Assembly (NCBI GenBank): GCA_025526935.1
Contig: JAHLKD010000159.1
Span: 1-40,741 of the forward strand
DNA: 40,741 bases
Origin: Cladochytrium replicatum
Lineage: Eukaryota; Chytridiomycota; Chytridiomycetes; Cladochytriales; Cladochytriaceae
Direction: 5' to 3'
Shown here in pieces: positions 30,762 through 40,741 of this stretch (position 1 is its first letter; every line of letters starts with the position of its first letter). The notes under the pieces were generated by a model, which was given only the letters and a program-made list of their open reading frames with translations, ran no database searches and was not told the DNA's origin. A program made the translations under genes and the position numbers.

Positions 30762-33667
30762 CTATGCAAATGATACAAGGAGGTATTTGATTTTGACACC
30801 AAAACCGTCCGCGTTCGAAATGTCCGACGTGAACCGAAGGTTCAACCCAACAACGGATCTGCCCGAGACAGGCGCATATCGTGTACCAGAAGCTGATCCA
30901 ATTCCCGCAAAGTTGAAAAACTCGGAGATAGGCTGTTCTGTTGTGGGATCAAAAATGAAACAAGTGAAGAAATCCCTGTTGGCCTCGGAATGGACTTGAG
31001 AAGTTAGCCTGACAGACATCCTGACTGCTCCAGTCGGGACGGACAAGATCAGCACAGCCGATGTGTCGAGGTTGTCCACGTAGCCAGTTCCATCACCAAT
31101 GACCAAAGCTCCGTCAAGCAGACGCCATCCATTTGCAGGGTTACCGATCGTGTAAATCGCAGCAAAGTCGCTTTGAGGGAAAGTTTGGAGGTCCCATACG
31201 AGTGGGTACGATGAAGCTTTACCCTTCGGATAGACCTTGAGCATTCGATGTGTTTGAACGTACTGGACACCATCGCGGAAGGCCTGGACGGTGAGAGTTC
31301 GGAGTGACGGTGTGGCCAAAGCAGAGGATGGAAGTTCCAGGCCGAGGGTCTTCACAGTGGCATCATCAACGCCGGGAGTACGACCGAGAGACTTCTCCAT
31401 GAGGACTTCCTCTGTGAAACGATCAATGACGCGGAACGAGTCGAAGTTGGCAATCGTGAGGACATACGGCAATAAAGCGCTCCCAAGGGTACCAATAGGG
31501 CGTAGCGGTGTGAGGTTGAACTTCGCCTCGTAATAGCCCTTCCTGTGAACGGCATTGTTGAGGTAGCCAGCGATCTGGTCGAGATTCTCGAATACGGGTC
31601 CAACGTCATCTAGTATATCACTGCGGATATGATCATCAGAAGTTGTGAACTATGTATTACGCTCAAATACGTACCGAATAGACAGTTTTACGTTGCCACG
31701 ATCAGCGACGACACCGCGATCCTCGAGAAGCTCTCCTGCGTTCTTTAGGACACGGACGAACTGACGGTGACCAATTGTAGCATCCTGGCCGGTTCCCAAG
31801 ACGTCAAGACCGGGAAACCCGGATCCAGCCAAATTGGACAACGTATAAACGACAGCTCCACCACCGCCAGTTTCTCTGTCCGCGCCAATAATGAATGCAA
31901 GATCGTTGTCCTGCATTTGAGCGTTGAACATATCGCAGGCAGAGTAGCAGTTGCCGTTGTTGTAGACCACCACTGGCTTGATGTAAGCGGTCCCCAGCCT
32001 GTTAGCGTCCTCCTGTGACGTGAGTGGAACAGGATCGGTGTACTTGTCCCCATTCTGGAGAGCCTTGACGTAAGCTTGGTAGTACTTGTCATTGCCGAAT
32101 GTTTTTCTGTTCACGATGAAATCGGTATTAACTGGAGTGACAATTCCACGGAATGCGCCGGTGGAGATCTGTCCACGACGAAGAAAGAGCTGAGGGAGCA
32201 TGTCGGCAATGAACACGAACCCTCCTATTCAACAAAAAGAAACACTTCAGAAAGGGAGATACACGTTAGGGATTGCAAGATCAACTCACCTGGGTTGCCT
32301 GTGACGTCGATGATTAATCCGTCTGTATCAGCGAGCTCATTACTCAGCAGACTTTGGACGAAGTAAATGAACTCATCGGTGTTTCGGTAAACAGCCTCCC
32401 CGGGATTAAAGGAGTAGAGCCGAATGATACCTACATTGCAAGACTCTGAACGATACTTGGTCTATAATGAATGGTGAGGTTTGCTGTTTCGAGCTTATGG
32501 ATTTCTTTGAACTCATACCCAACCCAAAATGCTATTCGACCGGTTAAAGGGAATCTGGTCCCCGTAAGGAAGTTGGTTTCGAAATTGCTTGTTCTCCATA
32601 ACCGGTGTCAAAAGTGTCTTCTTCGTCTTTTCGTCAGTAAGGACGCGGGCACTGGTGTCTATCTGCTGAACTTGAAGCGGCGGATGGTTTGGCCAATCGA
32701 TGGTCGACTCACAATCTTGAACGATTTCAATCAACCAAGGTAACGTAGCTGTGTAGCGTGTGACAAGTTTTCCGGCCAGATCATAACGAGCCAAGCTAAA
32801 AGTAATGTTGTCAGCTTCGGGAAAAGCGTGCGCGTAACCAAGTCGATTGGTAAGGTAGAACGCTGCGCTTCGGTATCCGCCAGACAAGTTGGCTCCGTTC
32901 TGATCGTCCTGAACCATCTCAAAAAACTCCTTAAAAGACATGCCGTCTATTTTCTCTAACTGCAGAGGGCTCGCTCAATTTAGCGCTTCAGAATTTCATT
33001 GAAACAATACTCACGATGTCTCCGATTTGAATCTGCCTGGCTTCTGGAGTAAGTGCAAGTTCATCGTCAGAGCCTATGGAAAACACTGCCGGTCTGGCGT
33101 TGTTGATTTGATCGTCAGTCTTGCTGAGACCGAAACGAATGGGAACAATAACATCTACGCAGCCGTGGGGGTACGGCATGAAGTAGATGGCGCTGTTTGA
33201 CGAGGTTATCATAGACTGCAGGACAAGTATCATAAAACTTACTGGAAATCGCGTAAGCTCGAAAACCTAAGCAGCAAGTTAACCAATATCGCATCAGACC
33301 ACAAAAATCTGCAAAACCTACATCTTTGCCATTTTGAGATGGAACTCGCGGTCGGTATAGTTCTTCGCATTGGCAACTAGGTCGCGCAATACTGGACGAT
33401 AATCTGCTCGGGGGCCGTAATTGGCAAGCTTCGAGTCAAGCGTGGGATCTATGCATGTGAATTGAGTGTCAGACATCTGAATTGCGTGACAGCTGTGAAG
33501 AACATACAAATCCCAAACATTCTCTCAATGCTGTCTGCCACATACTGGCGGGTTTCCGGAGCGTAGCTTACGAACGCATCAAAGTCTTTACGCCGGTTTG
33601 AAAACAGCTCTTGGCCGAGCACCGAGATCGCGAGAGAGATCGCGAGAAAACGGGAGAGCAGGATCAT
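30762..33667 (-). CDS. secreted S41-family peptidase, copy 1
   Basis: Multi-exon gene (introns about 55-75 bp) starting at 33667 with a signal peptide (MILLSRFLAISLAISVLG) and ending VSFA at 30762. N-terminal part: NRRKDFDAFVSYAPETRQYV, DSKLANYGPRADYRPVLRDL. A conserved FMPYPHGC (about 33170-33190) may hold the catalytic His of a CPAF-like S41 enzyme. Catalytic region: VFIADMLPQLFLRRG, then NNGNCYSACDMF with the likely nucleophile Ser (about 31925-31960), and IIGADRETGGGG. The last 240 residues form a separate C-terminal domain of unknown function. A close tandem paralogue follows at 34022-36937. Expanded secreted S41 sets are known in chytrids. Exon limits are not fully resolved. Confidence 0.85.
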
Positions 33668-34021
33668 GGTTGGTTGTGGCTGTAGGCAGTTTCCCCTGGA
33701 CGGGTATTAATATTGTAGGGAAGTTGTCATAAGAAATTTTTAGTCTGTGCACCAAGTGCTAGTGCTGAGCAGCCTGACTCTCACAGTCACATTAGTAATG
33801 TGCGGCCTTTTTGTTTGCTGAGCAGCTTGGGCCCGAAACCAATTCTTGACCAATCGCAAATTTGTATGATGGATTTGTTCCAGTATCTATTATAATAGAT
33901 CAACTTTCCAGAATACAGTATCTAATGTGCCAAAACAGTTGTGCTCTACTGCCTAGGATGTTTAAGTTTCTAGCAAAAGGAGAGCACCAGAAATAACCAG
34001 TGTAGTCCATCATCCTCGACT
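33668..34021. promoter_or_regulatory. intergenic region between the two S41 genes, with palindrome
   Basis: Upstream of S41 copy 1 and downstream of copy 2. It contains a perfect 16-bp palindrome, ATCTATTATAATAGAT (33885-33900), and a direct repeat CAGTATCTA at 33881-33889 and 33916-33924. No gene. Confidence 0.5.
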
Positions 34022-36937
34022 CTAAGCGAAGCTGACTTTGAAGGTGGTAACCTTGACTCCGAAACCTTGCACAACAGCTGGGTCCGATGTGAACCGAAGG
34101 TTCAGTCCAACAACCGACTTGCCCGCGACTGACGCAGCTCGGGTTGTCGTAAGAGTTCCAGTTCCGGCGACGTTAAAGAATGTAGCGAGTGTCGTGTCTG
34201 CCGCAGGATCGAAAAGGGAGAGATTGAGGAAGTCATAGCCAGACTCCGAATTGACTTGACCGGAAAATTGAACAGAAACTTGAGCCGCACCGGTTGGGAC
34301 GGCCAGGATCAGCACCGCAGAGGTGTCGAGGTTGTTCACGTATGTGACGCCGTTTCCGATGATAAGTTGTCCGTTCTGACGATTCCAGCCGTTGGCGGGG
34401 TTGCCAGTCGTGTAGATGGCGGCGAAGTTGTTCGCCGGGTACGAAGTAAAGTCCCACGTGAAGGGGAACGATGAAACCTTTCCCCCGGGATAGATCTTGA
34501 TGGTACGATGGGTCTCGACATACTGGACACCGTCGCGCCATGCTTGAACGGTAATGGCGCGAAGTGCTGGAGTAGCCAGAAACTCCGCAGGAAGATCAAT
34601 ATTCAAGGTCTTCACTGTGGCATCGTCCACACCAGGAGAGCGGCCAAGAGACTTTTCTTCTATAAGCTGCTCAGTGTCCTTGTCAAACAATTTGTACGAG
34701 TCAAAGTTGGCGATTTTGAGAACGAAGGGTGAAGGAGAATTTGCAAAGATTGCTGCAGCCCGGATAGGTGACATCGAGAACTTGGACTCGTAAATGCCCT
34801 TCCGGTGAACTGCGGTGTTGAGGAAACCCGCAATTTGGTCAAGGTTCTCGTACAGGGGACCTGTGTTATCTTGGATATCGCTTTATTGGATGGTCAGCAG
34901 ACGTACTTGACTCAAGAATTCACAGATATTCACCGGATGGACAATTTGACGTTGCCTCGATCAGCAATGATACCTCGATCCTCAATGAACTCTCCAGCGT
35001 TCTTGAGAAGACGGACGTACTGTCTGTACCCAACTCGAGCATCCTGACCGGTTTGCAAGACATCAATTCCGGGAAAGCCTGCCCCGCTCAAATCCGAGAG
35101 TGCGAATACGTTCGCGCCGCCTGCGCCAGTCTGCTTGTCTTCACCAATGATGAACGCAAGATCGTTGTCTTGCATGTGAGCACTGAACAGATCGCAAGCA
35201 GAGTAGCAGTTTCCGTTGTTGAAGACCACAACGGGTTTGATGTAAGCAGTTCCCAACTTGTTTGCGTCGGCTTGAGCAGTGAAGGGAATCGGTTCTGTGT
35301 ACTTGTCGCCGTTCTGGAGCGCCTTCACATAAGCTTGGTAGTAATCGTCTGCTCCGAATGCTTGAAGATTTACAACCAATTCGGTATTGACGGGGGTGAC
35401 AATTCCACGGGAGCCGCCAATGGAAACTTTTCCGCGACGAAGGAAAAGCTGAGGGAGTTCGTCGGCAATGAAGACAAAACCACCTGTGATTAAGTCATTA
35501 GCATCCCAAGACCTTGCCATAAGACTTGGGCTCACCGCCGTTGCTCGTAATATCAATAACCAAGCCGTCGGTGTCCGCGAGCTGGTTGGCTAGCAGACTT
35601 TGGAACAGATAAATAAACTCCTCGGTCTTGTACACTTCCTCAGAAGGCGAAAAGGAAGCTAGACGAATAATTCCAATGTTGCAAGAATCGGCACGATATT
35701 TGGTCTGCAGACAAACGTTGAGAATGGGGGAATTAGAGGATGTGGAAAACATACCCAACCCAAGATGGTGGATGGAGTCGGGGTGTACGGAATCTGGTAG
35801 CCAACGTCGGGGTAATCAGCGAGCATCTTTTCAAAGCGGTCGTTCTTCATGATGGGAGTTTGAAGGTTCTTCTTTGTCTTTTCGTCAATAGAGACACGAG
35901 TGTTGTTCTGCTGAACGCGTAGCGGAGGGTCGCTTGGCCAGGTGATAGTTGGTTCGCAAGTTTGAGTGTCAAAGGCAATGAGCCAAGGCAATGTAATGGT
36001 GTAGCGAGTAACCAGATTTCCAGCGAGATCGTAACGTGCCAGAGTCAAAGTGGTGTTGTCAGTGTCCGGGAATGCGTTGGAATCGCCGAAACGACGGGAG
36101 ACGTAAGTCGCGGTGCTTCGGTATCCACCAGACAAGTTCGCGCCGTTCTGATCGTCCTGGACCAGATCAAAGAACTCCTTGAACGTCAAACCATCTATTA
36201 TCTCCAACTATAACCAAGATTCAGGAAATTATACAGAGATGTGGCATTGCATCGCTTACAATGTCTCCGAATTGGATCTGCTCAACTTCGGGAGTGAGGG
36301 CACGAACTGCCGCCGCGGATCGGGATACTACAGCGGGTCTGGGATTGTTGATCTGATCGTCAGTCTTGCTAAGATCGAAACGGATAGGAAGAAGCACAGT
36401 TGCGCAGCCGTGGGGGTAGGGCATAAAGTAGTTGGTGCTGTTAGAAGAGTCAGGGTCAGAAGAGTATATGTGGCCAGAATCGTCTGTACTCACTGGAAAT
36501 CGCGTAAGCTAGTGATCCTGTGAGAAAGCACGTTAATAGCTACCAGATCAACCGAACACCCACAACGTACATCTTCGCCATTTTGAGGTGGAACTCGCGG
36601 TCAGTGTAAGTCTTGGCATTGGCAACAAGGTCACTCAACACCGGGCGATAATCGGAGCGTGCGCCGTAGTTGGCAAGCTTCGAGTCGAGCGAGGGATCTA
36701 GTTGATCAAATATGTCAAAATGAGGCGAACATGGTGCTGTGTGATATTCTTACAGATCCCAAACATCTTTTCAATGCTGTTCGCCACATATTGTCGCGTA
36801 TCTGGAGCGTAGCTCACGAAAGCGTCGAAGTCCTTGCGACGTTTGGAGTACAGGTCGTACTTTGTGGTTCCGACTACCACTTGGCCAAGCACAGAAGACG
36901 CGAGAGATCCGACAACCAGAATCAGGGAGAGATGCAT
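34022..36937 (-). CDS. secreted S41-family peptidase, copy 2
   Basis: Tandem paralogue of the preceding gene with the same domain order. It starts at 36937 with signal peptide MHLSLILVVGSLASSVLG; an ATG ten codons upstream at 36967 is in frame but gives a poorer signal sequence. Landmarks: SKRRKDFDAFVSYAPDTRQY, FMPYPHGC (about 36410-36430), FVFIADELPQLFLRRG, NNGNCYSACDLF with the putative catalytic Ser (about 35186-35225), IIGEDKQTGAGG, and the C-terminal domain ending KVSFA. A Lys occurs where copy 1 has Arg (DKQTG against DRETG). Divergent from the mucin gene, 335 bp away. Exon limits are not fully resolved. Confidence 0.85.
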
Positions 36938-37272
36938 CGATGTGATGTACCGTAGGAAGTGCTCCACGGGGGGCGAGGATAATATTTGACGATGTGGGTG
37001 CCACTATCAGATAGCCCGACTCTTATTGAACGTAAAGATTGTGTAATTTTGTGGTGCAAATTTACGGTGGGGCGGTGTCACGGACCAATCAGCGTGTGCG
37101 TAGCCTGATAAATGGCTGCAGATTTTGAAGAAAAACTTTGCGGTCAGGGTCCCACGCATCCGTATCGCATAGCGCAATATATTCCGCACTCGCTGCAGCA
37201 GCAGAAGAGGGTTTTCTCTTAAACTTTGCGGCATCGCTACATTTTAAAAACGAAACTCACTGGACTGCAGAC
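36938..37272. promoter_or_regulatory. divergent promoter region, S41 copy 2 and mucin
   Basis: 335 bp between two secreted-protein genes transcribed away from each other. No clear TATA box; no repeat noted. Confidence 0.4.
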
Positions 37273-38797
37273 ATGCGCTCCACCATCCTCGCGCCGCTCT
37301 TGGCCATCGTTCTCGCCGCTGTGCAAGCAGATGCTTCTCCGATTGTGCGTTCAAACCATAGTTCGATTCATGAAGCTTACAACCTTGCTTTATGTAGTTC
37401 TTCCGTCGCCAAGCGGTTGTGTTCCCGAGCACTTGCCCGGTCGACCCCAACCCGCCCGCTACTTATCCCGGTGATGGTATGTAACATGAAATTGCGTTGT
37501 TAGGCCCGCCCGAGGATGCTGACATCAAATTGTAGCTCCGCCTGCCACCATCAGTTCCGTCGTCCCGACGACGACCATCACGACAACTGTGCCCACATCG
37601 GAGGTTGTAACCACCACTACCACCAGTACCACTACTACCACTACCACAACCACCACTACTACTGATGTCCCATCGCCCACTACTACTACTACGACTACAA
37701 CAACTGAGGTCCCGCCTTCCCCTACCACCACCACCACTACTGTCCCCGTTACTTCGGCGACCACTACCTCGGATGTTCCCTCGTCTGTCACCACGACGAC
37801 CACCACCGCAGCTCCGTCGTCTGCGACCACTACCTCGACTTCGGCCGCCGGGACCACCACGACCACTTCCGAAGCCGTGTCCTCTGCTGCCACTACGGTT
37901 GTCCCAACCTCTGCGACCTCCACCGCAGCTCCGTCGTCTGCGACCACTACGACCACTTCGGTCGCTGTGACCACCACGACTACTTCCGAAGCCGTGTCCT
38001 CTGCTGCCACCACGGTTGCCCCAACCTCTGAGACCGCCACGACTACTTCGATTGTCGCGTCCTCTGCGACCACCGCGGCTGCGTCTTCTTCCATCTCGTC
38101 CCCTTGCACGACCACAGTTGAGCCTACTCAAACTGGTACGCCCACTGTCAACCCCGGTGATTCTTCAACACCCTGCACCACGACTACTGTTGCAACCACC
38201 CCGACTGGCACTGTGCAAGGTGGCGACTCTTCTACACCCTGCACCACGACCACTGTCGCTACCACTCCGACTGGCACAGTTCAAGGCGGTGACTCGACTC
38301 CATGCACTACTACCACTGTTGCAACCACCCCGACTGGTACTGTTCAAGGCGGTGAATCAGCCCCTGGCGGAGGTTATGCTACCAGCGCTCCGAACGTCAG
38401 TGGCGAGGAAACTACAGCTCCCGCCACTACTCCATGCGAGACCTCTACCCCTGGCGGAGTTGAAGGTGAAAACTCTACCCCTGCTGGTGGCGACTACCCC
38501 GAAGGTGGATACGGGACCACTGGCGGTGTGGAAGGTGAAGAGTCTACTCCATCGCCCACGACCACTCCTTGCGAAGGAACCGCAACTGTTGAAGGAGGTG
38601 ACTCTACTCCCTCTGGTGGTGATTTTGGCGGTTACGGTAGCTACGAGACCACACCTGGAGAGGTTGAAGGTGAGACCACTCCCTCGCCTGCGGGTGACAA
38701 GGACTCTGCGTACTTGGCATCTGCCTCTCAACCCACCGCGATTGTATCGTTCTTTGCAACTGTCTTTGCGGCACTCGTTGCAGTTGCTTTCGCCTGA
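37273..38797 (+). CDS. GPI-anchored Ser/Thr-rich mucin-like wall protein
   Basis: Exons 37273-37344, 37398-37476, 37536-38797; 1413 nt, 470 aa, in frame. Signal peptide MRSTILAPLLAIVLAAVQADA, then FFRRQ with a dibasic Kex2-like site, a short Cys/Pro segment (FPSTCPVDPNPP), and about 190 residues dominated by Thr and Ser with Pro and Val. Four imperfect repeats of about 20 residues follow (TPCTTTTVATTPTGTVQ plus GGDS, 38161-38350), and a Gly/Glu-rich repeat region with PCE and GGVEGE. The hydrophobic C-terminus (VSFFATVFAALVAVAFA) with preceding small residues is a GPI-attachment signal. It probably coats the cell surface and is heavily O-glycosylated. The several long antisense frames here are shadows of the repeats. 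Confidence 0.88.
38161..38355 (+). repeat. intragenic minisatellite in the mucin gene
   Basis: Four units of about 60-66 bp encode TPCTTTTVATTPTGTVQ followed by GGDS/GGES. Unit length varies by one codon (SST against ST). Confidence 0.85.
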
Positions 38798-39084
38798 ATT
38801 GGTATCGCTCTTTAAGCGTTAGCTTGCTCTTTTTGGGAGTGCTTATCTGTTTTTGAAGGATTCTCAATTTGCAGTTTGTTTTGGTTTGATTTCATATTCG
38901 GGGAGCGGTTTCGCTAGATTTGAGGAACACGTACACAGTGCACAACCGTAAACGTAGCACTGCTACTGTGTAGATTTAGATAATACAACCAACACGGTGC
39001 GGATCTTAAAGATTGTCTGTATTCCAGATACAAATCCAGCCCACTCATTAACACTACCGCATTAGGAAGGTAGCGTCTTTACGA
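38798..39084. other. intergenic, mucin 3' end to MCM3 copy
   Basis: 287 bp, T/A-rich, with CACACTGTGC-like segments near 38930-38960. No gene. Confidence 0.4.
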
Positions 39085-40597
<1,513 letters not shown>

Positions 40598-40612
40598 GAG
40601 TGGAACTTGCGA

Positions 40613-40741
40613 GGGTTAGTTAGGGTTAGTTAGGGGTTAGTTAGGGTTAGTTAGGGTTAGTTAGGGTTAGTTAGGGTTAGTTAGGGTTAGTTGGTTAGTT
40701 AGGGTTAGTAGGCTTAGTAGGGTTAGTTTAGGGTTAGTTAG
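40613..40741 (+). repeat. telomere-like 10-bp repeat, TTAGGGTTAG
   Basis: About twelve units of TTAGGGTTAG run to the window edge, G-rich strand pointing right as at a right-hand chromosome end. Fairly regular to about 40690, then more irregular (TTGGTTAG, TAGGCTTAG, GTTTAGGG). The canonical fungal unit is TTAGGG; here every TTAGGG alternates with a bare TTAG. Confidence 0.85.

Noticed and set aside
37463-38131. Long antisense Gly/Arg/Ser-rich and Val-rich frames
   Set aside because: They are reverse-strand shadows of Thr-codon repeats in the mucin gene.

Overview
The window looks like nuclear DNA of a zoosporic (flagellated) fungus, most likely a chytrid. The genes are split by short GT-AG introns, mostly 50-80 bp. 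There are secreted esterases with a fungal-type CBM1 cellulose-binding module, a pair of secreted S41-type peptidases (a family expanded in chytrids), a LicD/Mnn4-type wall glycan enzyme and a GPI-anchored mucin. An axonemal dynein assembly factor (DNAAF1) implies a motile flagellum. The species assignment is inference; no rRNA or tRNA gene was seen.

Layout. 1-8.1 kb is repeat-rich: a frameshifted hAT transposase open at the left edge; a 97-bp minisatellite (about 15 direct copies, then 2-3 inverted copies); an unrecognised 642-codon ORF with a coiled coil; a GGGT-rich tract; a Copia-type LTR/gag remnant on the minus strand; and a possible remnant of an FAD monooxygenase. 8.2-15.1 kb holds DNAAF1 (minus), a broken unidentified coding stretch (plus), an MT-A70 methyltransferase-like gene (minus), and, 88 bp away and divergent, a ribonucleotide reductase R2-like gene (plus). 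15.7-19 kb holds a LicD-domain membrane protein and a hypothetical acidic protein. 19.6-22.7 kb is a tandem duplication of CBM1-feruloyl/acetylxylan-type esterases. 23-29.7 kb is a large minus-strand ARF-GEF gene of the GBF1/Gea family. 29.8-30.7 kb carries helicase debris. 30.8-36.9 kb holds two tandem S41 peptidase paralogues, divergent from a mucin gene at 37.3-38.8 kb. 39.1-40.6 kb is a damaged MCM3 copy that runs into a 10-bp telomere-like repeat at the right edge.

For DNAAF1, the MT-A70 gene, the R2-like gene, both esterases and the mucin I worked out exon joins by hand and checked that the reading frame is preserved across every junction. For GBF1 and the S41 genes only the outer limits and key motifs are given.

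Most notable: (1) the R2-like protein has lost four of the six iron ligands and the radical tyrosine but keeps the R1-docking C-terminus, so it is an Rnr4-like pseudoenzyme; (2) its head-to-head neighbour is an MT-A70 protein with DPPL instead of DPPW, a candidate non-catalytic partner in a methyltransferase complex; (3) a multiply mutated MCM3 copy ends in a variant telomere-like repeat; (4) a transposase-adjacent minisatellite has a small hairpin in nearly every unit and a head-to-head inversion. Nothing here is a clear new defence or mobile system; the R2/MT-A70 pair is the best lead.
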